Assembly: GCF_964204645.1 (NCBI RefSeq)
Contig: NC_134026.1
Span: forward strand, 19,610,650 to 19,674,649
Direction of reading: 5' to 3'
Origin: Tubulanus polymorphus
Taxonomy: Eukaryota > Nemertea > Palaeonemertea > Tubulaniformes > Tubulanidae
Length of the DNA stretch: 64,000 nucleotides
Shown here: piece by piece, positions 26,401 through 36,199 of the stretch
Position numbering within the stretch: position 1 is the stretch's first letter
How the letters are laid out: each line of letters starts with the position of its first letter
Notes under the pieces: model-generated
Seen by the model: the letters and a program-made list of their open reading frames with translations, nothing else
Databases searched by the model: none
Told to the model about the DNA's origin: nothing
Translations under genes and position numbers: made by a program

Positions 26401-29126
26401 CGAACGTACTATCTGAACGCTCCCGAATGGTACAAATGGATAGTCTCTGCTACCCGCTATCAAACTTGACCAAATAGATGGCGTTGTCGTTATTACTAGT
26501 GACTTCAATCCGAGAAATCAAAAGATCGCTCCAGTACTGTTGGATTCGCAGTAGTCATGAGATTAAGATGGCTAAATCACAACAAACGCCTAGCCTATCA
26601 TAATCGCCTGATCATTGTTTACTGTCCAAACGGTATTGAATCTTTGATCAAATAGGATCTAGGCCTAAAAGGATACTTAGAGGGTGGAAGTCTTATTTGA
26701 TTGTAAGAATAGGGTTCATAGTATAGCCTCTATGATCGATCAAATTACATGACTTTCTAATAAGACTATTTGGCCCAATTCGATGACTTTGAAGTCTGTG
26801 ACTGAATGTCATAAAATTCTTATATTGGTCAGACCACCCTCAAAGTTTCAAAGCTAATAAGGTACCTGTCATCAATTTATGATGACAGGAATTTACGACT
26901 TTTTTATGAATATTACCAGTATGTAAAGTATCGTGTAAAATTGAATTTTGATGACGAAATAGATGATAATAAATAAGAAATAAGGTGGGCATCAAAAGTG
27001 TGAACGCTAAAAAGGGAGGTTAGGGAGCTGTTCCCTAATAATAAACCCAGCCTGTAATTTTTCATAAAGCAGTCAATCATTGACCAGGCTAATGGCCTCG
27101 AAGGTTTAGCGTCACCTTTGCAGCCGCTTTTCCCAGAATGGCGTGTTGAATGTCTTCTTTAGATTCTTCCATCTCGAGCAGTTTAGAAGATTTCTTACGC
27201 ACCCGCCCGGTTCTCGAGATGTAACCGGCATCTGAAAATGCATCAGAAATATACTAAAGGTACATACGCAAAACATTGCTGATTTGACAAGTATCGTGTA
27301 CATGGGGAAGTGCCAAACTTACGCATCCTATGGAAGCATTTCAAAATTTTCATATGCCTAGTTATGTAATTAGAATAGGTCTAACTTGCGGGAGTGGGTG
27401 GGAGGTTAAAGGCCTCCTGTGGATTGATCGTAACTGCCCAACTATCAATCATTGTTATATGATTCGAACATTAATATCAATGAATAATAATGAGAAAATA
27501 TAGTGCGAATAGAGCGGGATTCGAACCCAAGCCACGATATTGCTAGCGTAACGTCTTTCCACTAGACCACAAAGGTTCTTGCAATCCGTCAGTAAGTTTC
27601 AACTACATCTACCGTTAGGGTCACCTTGTGTGGCGCTAATGTTATCAATGAAGTTATTAAGGTTAGGGCACAGGGGCTCATATCGGAATTGTAGGCTACA
27701 GGCATAGCAGGCATTGGCATAACATCAACTTTCTTTTAACAAAGACCCTTTTTGTGGCTTTTCACGGAAAGTGCAGATCTGCACCTCTCATAAACGGTTC
27801 AATCAATTCTATTCTGTATCACTGTTTGAGATGAGGAATGTCATCAGGAATTCAGTGGAGTGCGGTTTACTTTGTGATATCTCCACTTGAAAGTAGGTTT
27901 TTGGCACGGTTTTTGTCTCGAGATTGTCGCGATTACATGACCCACTCAATTTGAGAAAGAAAAAGAAAAATTACTTGTCAATTTTAACAATAGTATCAGA
28001 CTCTTTGGCTAGGCCTGGCATTAATAACCCCAGTGACTGTTGACTAAATTTAATTAATTTCATGCACTGATTACCCTCACATAGTTTCAGCAAATACTTG
28101 TGACAAATCTTCACTTCACAGATTTTGAACGCTGTGGCTACTCGTACGGACCCGTACGGATTACTCAGGAGGCTATTCGTACAGAACTGGGATCTGTACG
28201 CTAATAACTGTCGGTGATTGGCTGATTAACGCTGCGCATGCGCACAGAGATGCGCGACTTAGAAAATTCAAGGAAAGTGTGAAGAATAGAGTTAGAGAAA
28301 AATAGAGCGGATCGAGCTTGACTCGAACCCAGGCCAACAAATTACTAGCGCAGCATCATACCACTACACCACCGAGCTCGCTGACAATCAGTCGAATGTT
28401 TTAACTAGCCTCACCTTACCCTAACCCTATCCCTACCCGTACGAACCAGAGTAATCAGTACGGGTGCGTACGAATAGACTACGGAATTATTTGTACAGGA
28501 ATACTAATAATACTAATAATAATATTATTCCTGAAGATGACTATTAGGATATAGTCGAAACGTTGAAATAAACTACTATCTCGAAGTTTCATTTTCGGAC
28601 TTTTTCGTTATAATTGTGGGATTCTCTCTACAACGATTATTTTCTTGTCAGCTGTTTGGAACAAGGCGTCAAATTCATGCTTTTGTGCAAATCTTATTTG
28701 ATTAGATTACACGTGACTAGCAAATTATGATTAGGAAAATCAAATCTGATTTGACAAGATAAATTCGCCTTCAGCTGTGTTCACTGTTATTGTGTACAGA
28801 TTTACCAATCCAATATGGCGTCCTATTGAAAGATCGTCACGATTTTAATAAAAAGCGGGCCAAAAATCTACTTTCTAGTGAAGATATCACAAAATAAATC
28901 ACTGCATTGGATTCCGTGAATCATTCTACAGGCAGAACAGTGATTTGTAATTCATCAGATTGCGTCAATCACGAGTGGTGCGGATCTGCACTATTATTTA
29001 TTAACATTTTCAAAAATTTGAGAATTTGCTTTCTTTTTTTATTTTACCTTCATCGGTACATATTTTTCCAGTTTTAGCAGTGCCGCTGTCCTCAGTATTA
29101 TCCGAAATCTTTCGTTTCGCTGACAT
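20493..29126 (-). CDS. HMGXB4: HMG-box protein HMGXB4 (HMG2L1) orthologue, 8 coding exons
   Basis: This is a nuclear HMG-box protein; the vertebrate protein is linked to transcriptional repression, Wnt signalling and a chromatin-remodelling complex. Exons in transcript order: 29126-29048, 27231-27116, 25597-24631, 23472-23378, 23106-23001, 22556-22261, 21802-21710, 20660-20493. Joins are GT-AG and in frame; total 639 aa against about 600 in human. The start is MSAKRKISD. Exon 2 encodes a basic [15 protein letters not shown] block like the vertebrate N-terminal region. Exon 3 is one long Lys/Glu/Pro-rich, low-complexity exon. The HMG box (about 429-490) is split over exons 5 and 6, with [17 protein letters not shown] and [21 protein letters not shown] Gly-rich linker follows. 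The C terminus holds [20 protein letters not shown] and ends [12 protein letters not shown], nearly identical to the vertebrate end. It is convergent with SSX2IP. Confidence 0.93.
20729..20826. repeat. Palindromic MITE in HMGXB4 intron 7
   Basis: GGACCTGGTTCCACAGTT at the left end is the inverse of the right end AACTGTGGAACCGGGTCC with one mismatch. It forms a 98-bp hairpin between the last two coding exons of HMGXB4. It is similar in plan to the hairpins at 16847 and 23643. Confidence 0.7.
23643..23782. repeat. Palindromic MITE in HMGXB4 intron 3
   Basis: AGGGGCCAGTAGCACAG at the left is inverse to CTATGCAACCGGCCCC at the right with mismatches. Inner blocks built on TCTTAAGACTGG and CAGTCTAAG also pair. 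A second, weaker inverted pair follows at about 23783-23897. Both lie in the intron between exons 3 and 4 of HMGXB4. Confidence 0.6.
25874..26424. mobile_element. MITE with about 22-bp inverted ends
   Basis: GGGAGCGTTCAAATAGTACG at the left end is matched inversely by CGTACTATCTGAACGCTCCC at the right end. The interior is G-rich and includes GTACGTACG motifs. No transposase is seen in the 551 bp. It lies in the large second intron of HMGXB4 (25598-27115). The rest of that intron shows nothing recognisable. Confidence 0.75.
27498..27585 (-). repeat. tRNA-derived SINE-like fragment
   Basis: On the minus strand the sequence reads TTTGTGGTCTAGTGGAAAG (A-box-like), a short arm around CTAGCAATATCG, and then GGTTCGAATCCCGC, a perfect B box. 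Stems are imperfect, so I do not call a functional tRNA. The arrangement is close to the tRNA-like part of repeat R1 (for example 28305-28385), pointing to a tRNA-derived repeat family in this genome. It sits in HMGXB4 intron 1. Confidence 0.6.
28135..28491 (-). repeat. Dispersed repeat R1, copy 2 (uninterrupted)
   Basis: This copy has the same layout as 357-712: CTCGTACGGACCCGTACGG at one end and inverse GTACG-rich blocks at the other. The core contains GCGCATGCGCACAGAG, then CAAGGAAAGTGTGAAGAATA, and a minus-strand tRNA-like segment with B box GGTTCGAGTC near 28305-28385. It matters because the core sequence around 28278 is the unoccupied version of the site into which the DIRS-like element at 29618-36764 inserted. 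Located in HMGXB4 intron 1. Confidence 0.75.
28531..28561 (+). ncRNA. Hammerhead-ribozyme-like core
   Basis: CTGAAGA (28531-28537) is followed by a perfect 6-bp stem GACTAT/ATAGTC (28539-28544 with 28551-28556, loop TAGGAT) and then GAAAC. This is the order CUGANGA, stem II, GAAA found in the hammerhead core. Hammerhead motifs of this sort are known from Penelope-like retroelements. Stems I and III and a cleavage triplet are not convincingly visible, so activity is doubtful. Confidence 0.35.
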
Positions 29127-29369
29127 AGCGTTTGTTTATGTGACTATGGCTGTTATTTACTCCGAAAAAAATGAAAAATAACTGCCTGTTTATTATTTTT
29201 GAGGGTTAATAGAAATCGATCGATGCACCGCCTGGCAAATAGACTGGTTACCGGTCTCAATCTAGACTGGTTGCCGGTTTCTATGGAATGGAACATATTG
29301 AATGGGACAGGCAATCAGTCTAGTCTCAATCATCATTGAATGGCACAGGCAACCAGTCTAACTAGGACA

Positions 29370-29529
29370 CGAGGATAGAATACATGTATGTCCTTTTTGT
29401 AGTGAAAACAAGGTAGAAAGCGAATTTCATTTTGTCATGGAATGTCCTAAATTTGAAACCCATAGATCTGTTTCATTCAATAAAGATAAGGCAGTGGATA
29501 TTTTGCTAATGCGGCATTATTCTTGTTAA
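29370..29529 (+). mobile_element. LINE C-terminal zinc-knuckle fragment
   Basis: One frame reads RIHVCPFCSENKVESEFHFV, then MECPKFETHR and a stop near 29529. The C-x2-C...H...C pattern with HF-x-MECP is the C-terminal motif of many non-LTR reverse transcriptases. Only the tail is present. It ends where the block that recurs inverted at 40024-40082 lies. Confidence 0.65.
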
Positions 29530-29807
29530 CGCTATTTTGCCAATGGTGTGTTTTGATTGGCTAATTGACGCCACGCATGCGCACAGAGGTGCGCGACTTA
29601 GAACATTCAAGGAAAGTATAATATCCACACTGATCGGTGGTTTCTCGTTCCGCGGTTATGTAGTGATTGGGGATAAAAAACGAAACCCGGAACAAGTAGC
29701 CACATACGCTGGGTTTTTTTTTTAATATCTTAACCCATCCTGTATTTCATTGGCCCATTCCCTCCACTGTACAAGGCACACCTGTCACACTCGACTCCCC
29801 ATCTTCC

Positions 29808-29925
29808 GCAAACTAAGAAGTGACCGCGTCACTAGTGTCACATGATCAGTGTGGATAGTATAATATCCACACTGATCGGTGGTTTCTCGTTCCGCGGTTA
29901 TGTAGTGATTGGGGATAAAAAACGA
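29808..29925. repeat. Internal B-A junction of the split direct repeats
   Basis: Block B (29808-29859, identical to 36713-36764) abuts block A (29860-29925, identical to 29618-29683). The junction GTGTGGATAGTATAATATCC is the product expected when the two element ends are joined in a circle. Flanking it are inverse GATCAGTGTGGATA and TATCCACACTGATC, which could form a recombinase-binding palindrome. Block B also holds the palindromic GTGACCGCGTCAC. Confidence 0.88.
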
Positions 29926-30148
29926 CCCAACCCCTTACTGATAACCACAACAAATACTAAAAACCTTTCCACAACTACACCCAAACCCCAACTATACTAG
30001 GCCGAGTGAAACGAGGCCAAAAATCAGAAGACAGAATATGCATCCGAAGTCGATTTATTTAGACCCGCCTTAGAAATCGGGTATATTAATATACAAAATT
30101 CGTATTAGCGTCTAGTTTCTTATCGATATAAATTGGCGTACGTAGAAC

Positions 30149-31597
30149 CTACATGGATGAAAACATTGGTTTAAACCCGCTTGTAGCATTATTCAGGCGA
30201 TATGATTCTACACTTTTATCAGTTAACTGTCCCATAGCTTGACCGAGAGAGTCAGAGACTTTACCCTGCATCAGACAAGCATGTTTGGTGTAATGCTTTG
30301 CCATGGACTGATGCTTCCAACCAATATAAGAAGTCACCTCTTTAGATGTATGGCCCAAAGAAGCCAACATAACGGAGCATCCAACCCTGAAACTATGCGG
30401 GGTCTCACCGTCATACATACAAATTTCTTTTAGGTAAGTTTTCAAACGGCTTCCCACCGCATTCGAGTCGAGTCCGTTATTAACGATAGCGCCCTCTTTA
30501 TTCATTATCCGGAATAAGTAACCCCCTCCAAGGTCAACTCCAAGCGCCTTTACAACAGCAAAATACCTTTCAATCGCCAAAACCGGGCACAGAACCGGGT
30601 TGTTAAAACGAGTAACTACGGATGTCAAAACCGAACAATCCCGCAGTGTTTTCCCGAACGTTAGATTTGAAATGATTACCCTTCCATCGTCACTCTGAGA
30701 GATCCCATCTGTCAAAACCCGACCTAAGTCTGCCGCCCTATGTCCTGTTAGAAAATCAAGTTTGAAGAAAGCCTGCTCCCTTGCTAAAATATACTCCGTT
30801 ACCGCGGGTAAATCTGGGACAGCCAAGCGTTTATCAATACAGAGAATCATTGCCGTCAACTTGCTAAGGTACATTGGGACGGCTTGTTTAGGGGTGATCA
30901 TGGCCACCGATTGCTCCTTCTTAGTCACTCTCAGGTATTGTTTTACCTCTTCTGATATGGTAGGATTCCCAGTTCCGCGCTCGGGATGCCAACAGTCAAT
31001 TTTACCAATCGAGTTAAATATTGCCCTTATCTGACCCAGATAGGAATCAACCGTTCCGGCTGCCAGTCTTTTGGGGCATAAACAACCACCGGTCCTTGGT
31101 GAGGCCTTCGAGACTGCTTTCCAACCTCGTACCGGACAGGTTAAAGAGTGTACTACTGTTTTATCCCGAGCATCCCTGAATACCATGAACCTACAGATAT
31201 CCCTAGGTGATGCCGTCAACAAGGATCTCGATGGGCGCAGTGACCTGAGGAACAAGACCAAATCTTCTTCCAGTTTTGACTTCTTTCGGCCATAAACAGA
31301 GTTGCGCTCACTCTCTGACATAGAATTTAACCGGGCATCCAAATCTTTTAATGGTAAGGCTAGCAATGTACCGTTCTCGCCATCCGCATTGCTTAACTCT
31401 GAACCACAATTGTAGCAGAAATTTGAGTGCTGTCGCGAGCGATGTCCACAGTCCGCACAATGGTTCTCGTGATGCAGAGACAGATCCTGTAAAATATGAC
31501 AGATCTTAAAAGAACCATAATAAACGAGGTATATCAGAAAAGACAAAACGTTTATTAACGTAAAAGCAAAGTTATGCATCCGGATTTTACCGTGCAT
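30149..31597 (-). CDS. DIRS-like tyrosine recombinase
   Basis: This ORF would integrate the circular cDNA of the element. Of the 482 residues from the first Met, the C-terminal half shows the tyrosine recombinase signature: R in LTGHRAADLG (about 282), the HxxR box PHSFRVG (about 409), GW and the nucleophile Y in SMAKHYTKH (about 444). Around residues 46-68 there is a CADCG...CYNCG zinc-ribbon-like pair, which is less usual for this family. A splice acceptor (TTTTACAG/GATCTG) sits inside the ORF just before the zinc ribbon, so the hydrophobic first 37 or so residues may be intron read-through. It lies 3' of the RT ORF, as in other DIRS elements. Confidence 0.88.
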   Translation of the reverse strand: MHGKIRMHNFAFTLINVLSFLIYLVYYGSFKICHILQDLSLHHENHCADCGHRSRQHSNFCYNCGSELSNADGENGTLLALPLKDLDARLNSMSESERNSVYGRKKSKLEEDLVLFLRSLRPSRSLLTASPRDICRFMVFRDARDKTVVHSLTCPVRGWKAVSKASPRTGGCLCPKRLAAGTVDSYLGQIRAIFNSIGKIDCWHPERGTGNPTISEEVKQYLRVTKKEQSVAMITPKQAVPMYLSKLTAMILCIDKRLAVPDLPAVTEYILAREQAFFKLDFLTGHRAADLGRVLTDGISQSDDGRVIISNLTFGKTLRDCSVLTSVVTRFNNPVLCPVLAIERYFAVVKALGVDLGGGYLFRIMNKEGAIVNNGLDSNAVGSRLKTYLKEICMYDGETPHSFRVGCSVMLASLGHTSKEVTSYIGWKHQSMAKHYTKHACLMQGKVSDSLGQAMGQLTDKSVESYRLNNATSGFKPMFSSM

Positions 31598-31673
31598 AGA
31601 TCAGAGTAGAAAATAAAGACCACCGTTACGCAACACCATGTTATCGCTCAGGAAAACATGTCAATTTAATCTT

Positions 31674-33866
31674 TCAATCTAATCTATCAAAATCTATCCT
31701 ATAAACAAACAGATCCCACGGTATGCCTACTGTATCCTCCACAAAACCTTTTTTAGTCGGATATTTCAAAACACCCACATCTCCCTTTTTGCCAAGCAGG
31801 CGACGTTTGGATGCACGAGAGGTTACCAAAGGCCACGAGAATGGCCTCGGAAAGATTTCTGGAATGACGATAGATGCTTCTTTGACTGCGTCTGCCAAGA
31901 ATCGTAAAACCGCCGGTATCTTAGAAATTGGCGGAAACACATATGGATTAACCTCGTCGCATAGATTTTGTGCGAACAGATCTACACCACTAGAATCAGT
32001 AGATGGCGTTGGCGTAAAATGTCGTAGTGGAGAGCCTGACAAATCTACCATTACGTTCGAATCAAGGGCCATCAAATCAACCGAGTGTCCGTTTTCACCC
32101 CCATATTCACGTTGCACGAGCTGCCATATACGCGGAGATAACATACATTCCGATTTTCGCAAAATTCGCGAGGGAGCGTCTGCTAGATTCTCTTTTGACG
32201 GTACATAATGCAATTTCAACAACACATTTTGTTCTGCTGTTAGTTCAAACAAAAGCTTAATTGCTTCTGACAGATCATGTGATTTGGAACCTTCACCAAC
32301 CCATGCCGCAATCATAGTTTTATTATCTACAAAAGCGTCTACTCTACTGTCTCTAATTTTATCAGAAACCACCATTAAAACGTTTTTAAGTGCCAGGGTT
32401 TCCTTTATTACAATGGGTTTTTGTACCAGCTCCTGTGGCCAATAATCGGAGGGCTCAAACCTCTGCTCACCAATCGTGACTATCCCACCCCATCTATAAG
32501 AGGATGCGTCCGTATACATCTGAATTCTGACATGCCACTCTTGGCGCCACCTTACCACCCTTGGCAAACATTCAATTATCTTCCAGTACTCTATCTCAGT
32601 TCTGAGATTGCCCTCAACCCTAATGAGTCTCGAGTTTCTGAATGCCTTAGAAATAGCTAAGTTTGACTCCCTTGTATAAAGCTTCGCAGCTGGTACAACC
32701 AACGAGAAGGATATGATCTTACCCACAAACCGCTGAATCGTTTTAATGTTAACGAATTCGGACGATAAAATATTGTCCCTTAAAATGGCAAATTTTACCA
32801 CCTTATCATTTGGGATCTCAAAACGTTCCTCTATAGTGTTAACAAATAAGCCTAAATGCTTTAATAACTGACACGGTTCCAGGACGCATTTATGGAGGCC
32901 TAGAAAATACCCTAGTCTTGTTAAAACTTGGGCAGTCATATATAGAGCTAACCTAGCCTTTGTGATGGATTCTAAACCCCTAGCCGAGGAACTTAAAAGC
33001 TCCCCATTTAAACGGTCATCAATGTATTGAGTTATCTGTACTCCTAGGTCTCGAAGGTAACCCGTTGCAACCAAGCCAGTTTTCTGGTATATATAGGCCG
33101 AGGCCTTAAAACCAAAAGGAATAACGGTGTAAACGTAATACCAACCTTTCCAGCTGATTCCCAAATACACCTCACTTCCCGGTGTTACCCTGATGTGGTC
33201 GTAACCACTTTTATCATCGACAGAGGTCATAAACGCGCTTTTATGTAGCATGCGAGGTACGTTTACCAAAGTTTCCAAATGGAAAGGCGAGTCCCGAATC
33301 CATAGATTTAGAAATCGTTCGTCGTGGCACATTCTGGGTTTCGTGGGTTCAACCGTCAAGGGCATAACTAAATGCGGGGGTGGATCGACCCCAACCTTTC
33401 CCCAGACCTTGAGTGATCCATTAGCCACCCGACCTTTTAATGTTGTAGAAATGAAATTTTCAAATTGTTCGCAGTTTCCAGAATTCGGGAACACCGTTTT
33501 TGGGGGCGCATCACAATCATACGTCTTGCCTTTAAACTGACCCTTAAACCTCTTAAAGAAATCTGGGATATGAACACCATCTCGCACCCAAGATAATATC
33601 GTGTCTGACAACGGATCCTCTGACTGCCGTAGAATAAATTCCCATTCCTCCAGATGGCGACTCAGTTCACCTGCGACGAAATTCTCCGGGTCCCTGAGGG
33701 GCAGGTCAAAAATTGTCAAATTGTTATACTTGTCCGCCGATTTCGAAACGGTCTCGGCTGAGACGACCTCAGGCAACGGTAACTGGACGGATGAACCTCT
33801 AGCACCAACCCAAAACACGTCTTTACACACAGGTATCTTCAACGGAACAAAATCCTGAAAAGACAC
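31674..33866 (-). CDS. DIRS-like reverse transcriptase-RNase H
   Basis: This 730-residue polyprotein copies the element's RNA. The RT region spans about residues 130-340, with SVDDKSGYDHI (motif A) and QYIDDRLNG (the catalytic DD) and PFGFKASAYIYQK between them. RNase H follows (about 450-570), with MYTDASSYRWGG, IKETLAL, VDNKT and NLADAPSR supplying the acidic residues. The tail carries LRHFTPTPSTDSSGVDLFAQ and PYVFPPISKIP, common after RNase H in this order. No methyltransferase or hydrolase domain is evident. The acceptor-like TCTTTTCAG/GATTTT just after the first codons suggests that this ORF may be reached by splicing. Confidence 0.9.
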   Translation of the reverse strand: MSFQDFVPLKIPVCKDVFWVGARGSSVQLPLPEVVSAETVSKSADKYNNLTIFDLPLRDPENFVAGELSRHLEEWEFILRQSEDPLSDTILSWVRDGVHIPDFFKRFKGQFKGKTYDCDAPPKTVFPNSGNCEQFENFISTTLKGRVANGSLKVWGKVGVDPPPHLVMPLTVEPTKPRMCHDERFLNLWIRDSPFHLETLVNVPRMLHKSAFMTSVDDKSGYDHIRVTPGSEVYLGISWKGWYYVYTVIPFGFKASAYIYQKTGLVATGYLRDLGVQITQYIDDRLNGELLSSSARGLESITKARLALYMTAQVLTRLGYFLGLHKCVLEPCQLLKHLGLFVNTIEERFEIPNDKVVKFAILRDNILSSEFVNIKTIQRFVGKIISFSLVVPAAKLYTRESNLAISKAFRNSRLIRVEGNLRTEIEYWKIIECLPRVVRWRQEWHVRIQMYTDASSYRWGGIVTIGEQRFEPSDYWPQELVQKPIVIKETLALKNVLMVVSDKIRDSRVDAFVDNKTMIAAWVGEGSKSHDLSEAIKLLFELTAEQNVLLKLHYVPSKENLADAPSRILRKSECMLSPRIWQLVQREYGGENGHSVDLMALDSNVMVDLSGSPLRHFTPTPSTDSSGVDLFAQNLCDEVNPYVFPPISKIPAVLRFLADAVKEASIVIPEIFPRPFSWPLVTSRASKRRLLGKKGDVGVLKYPTKKGFVEDTVGIPWDLFVYRIDFDRLD

Positions 33867-34101
33867 TAAGGTCCATCAGTCCAGCCCCGTTGCCAGCACG
33901 ACATAAGCCGTGACAACAGACTTAGATAGCCTGTGACAACAAAGCCAACCGACCACAAACAACCGATAACAAAATGAATTATCCAACATATGATCAATTT
34001 AATGGAGAGAAAATAACCTTGTTTATCATCTTTAACAACACAATATAACATTACGTATCATCCAAAACTAAATTCAATCTAACTCCTAAGTTCTAACTCA
34101 T

Positions 34102-34686
34102 TTAGACAACCTTACTTTCAGTCTTCGTTACCACTTGTGGTTGCTTATTCTCAGGACAGTCGCGAACAAAATGACCCTCTTTGCGGCATAAGAAACAATT
34201 CCCCCTGGAACTTCTCCCTGCTCTCCTTGTACCGTAACCTCGGCGCCCAACATATCCCCTGCCTACACCCGACCCACCCCAATAGCCGTAAGTTGGGTAA
34301 TAATTGTTTGTGTGCGGCTTTTTAGCCCATTTTGCCTCCACTGATGCCACTTTTTCATCATCCGGGGAGCCAATCAAACGCCTACACAAAGCAGGTAAGT
34401 CTGGAGAATCGATATTTCTCTTGATACTTTTCAGCACAGAATCAAAATACCCTTTTTTCGGATCTGTGGTTTCAGCTGCCACCTCTACCAAGCCTTCCAT
34501 ACAACCGAGAAGGAAGTATGGATCAAAGAAAGAGCCCGGCCTTTGAAGCGCTGCCCTCACCTGCATCAGAGCGCTCTCTACTGAACGAGCTGGATGTGTA
34601 ACCTTCTTCTCGAGTTCCTCCAGACGCTTTAACAATTTTTTGTCCTGAAACACACGAGATAAATACAAATATAGACTAATCAGCAT
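34102..34686 (-). CDS. Gag-like ORF with zinc knuckle
   Basis: A 194-residue open frame ends in a Gly/Arg/Tyr-rich stretch and a CCHC knuckle, CFLCRKEGHFVRDC (about 167-180). That motif binds RNA in retroelement Gag proteins, so a nucleocapsid-like role is likely. The coding part probably starts at GACAAAAAATTG behind an acceptor (GTGTTTCAG), since the first 14 or so residues are hydrophobic and unlike the rest. A donor-like GTAAGG lies within the last codons. It is placed between the small first ORF and the RT ORF. Confidence 0.75.
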   Translation of the reverse strand: MLISLYLYLSRVFQDKKLLKRLEELEKKVTHPARSVESALMQVRAALQRPGSFFDPYFLLGCMEGLVEVAAETTDPKKGYFDSVLKSIKRNIDSPDLPALCRRLIGSPDDEKVASVEAKWAKKPHTNNYYPTYGYWGGSGVGRGYVGRRGYGTRRAGRSSRGNCFLCRKEGHFVRDCPENKQPQVVTKTESKVV

Positions 34687-35115
34687 GACTTCGCAGTAAA
34701 TAGTTTAAAAGATCGCCATGATTTCGGTTAACGAACAATCTATAGTCAAATCTATCATCCTAAATGTTTCATGCTTCTCCTTCATACCATTACCTACATC
34801 TTAATGGGTTATCTTTACATTCCATCTTGCGTCTTACATTTTCAGAAGCTGTCTTTTAAAAAACCTAATCTCTATAAACTTTCTCCTCCAGTAAAGGAAA
34901 CGAAAAATCCTCTAACTTAACCAAAACAGATCCCCATTCTGTACCCACTAAATCCTGGTATGTGCAAGGCCCAGAGCAATAAACCTTAAACGCACAGAGC
35001 TACACATGTTTTAAACAAATGTCTATTAATTTCCCAATAAATCTACCCAGTCCAGGCCTACCGACCAAACCCGGGGGCTACAAATACAGATATAAAACTG
35101 AGAAAATAAAAACAC

Positions 35116-35511
35116 TCACCGGTTCAGAACCCCATCTGGGGTTACCGCATCACTCTCCGCACCGACCGTGCTTGTACTAGGTGCGGGCACAGACTTCCTT
35201 TTCTTTGGTACCTGAGGGAGCTTGTTCGCGTTCTCGTTAGCAAAAATTATCAAGTGGCGCGCTAGCAGCGGACCTTCCGTCTCCTCCCAGTCCACCAGCG
35301 TTAACAGATCATTCATCTTTTTACCAGTCAGAGAAAATACCGCATCATCCACATACTTCCTCGGTGCCGCTTCTAGTGGCTTAAGCCTTTCGAACCTAGC
35401 GAAGGCTGTAGGCCGATCTACGTTCAAATCTAACCCTCTTAATTTCAATAACATGGGGATGATGTCCACCGTTTTCAAACCGTCTGACGATTTTAAAACC
35501 ACCGGTTCCAT
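35116..35511 (-). CDS. First ORF of the DIRS-like element, unknown function
   Basis: A 131-residue frame starts MEPVVLKSSDG and ends at a stop overlapping a strong donor (CCG/GTGAGTG). It is preceded by an acceptor-like TCTGTTTCAG just before the ATG. The sequence is mixed charged (LPQVPKKRKSVPAPSTST near the C terminus could be a nuclear localisation signal). I do not recognise a family. Given the splice signals it may be the N-terminal part of Gag joined to the zinc-knuckle exon, although the simplest donor/acceptor pair does not keep the frame. Confidence 0.55.
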   Translation of the reverse strand: MEPVVLKSSDGLKTVDIIPMLLKLRGLDLNVDRPTAFARFERLKPLEAAPRKYVDDAVFSLTGKKMNDLLTLVDWEETEGPLLARHLIIFANENANKLPQVPKKRKSVPAPSTSTVGAESDAVTPDGVLNR

Positions 35512-36199
35512 CTCTGAAACAGATAAGCGAAAAGAACATCAAAATTACTACCGCCCCGTACCAGGAATAAAATTTAAAAGTATTAGCAAACTGATCCTAA
35601 CAACCGTCGACAAAGTTTAACAAAATATATACATGTGACCAGACCAGAAAAACGTTAAATTTTCGGCCACATGCCGTAATTTTTTCCCTAGCCACCATCT
35701 TAAATTAAACAAGAACTAATACGACAGTAATACACTAATAAAAACTCACCTTAACTCATCTGTACGATACACAGTCAAACAAGTCTAATAATACCACCGA
35801 GCTCCAAAACTGTCCTCAAATCTGAAAAGCGATTTGACTAACAGGACTTGATGCTAACCCAACACTACCGCTAACTACAAAACGAGACCAAGGACCAGGT
35901 AAAACGTCACCAGATTGCCTTTACACGCCCAGTAAGATTAAACCGAATTTTGAAAAGCCAATGAAATCCCACAAAAGAATTCCAAATCCAGACCTTGGAA
36001 ATGCGCCTATGAATGAAATAAATCTAGCAAAATGCACGCACTGTGACTTACAGTATTTACCCACGTCCCAATAAAGGCAAAAGCAATCACGCATGTAGCA
36101 CTGTAACCTAAATGTCATTGACGGTCAAAATGTACCAAAGTACCCTAGTACTTCTAACCTGACCGAGAATTTTGCCTCAATAAAATCACTATCAATCCA

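Noticed and set aside
27498-27585. Possible functional tRNA gene
   Set aside because: The B box is perfect but acceptor and anticodon stems pair poorly, and the same structure recurs in dispersed repeats.
30239-35620. Many plus-strand frames (up to 161 codons)
   Set aside because: All are antisense to the ORFs of the DIRS-like element.
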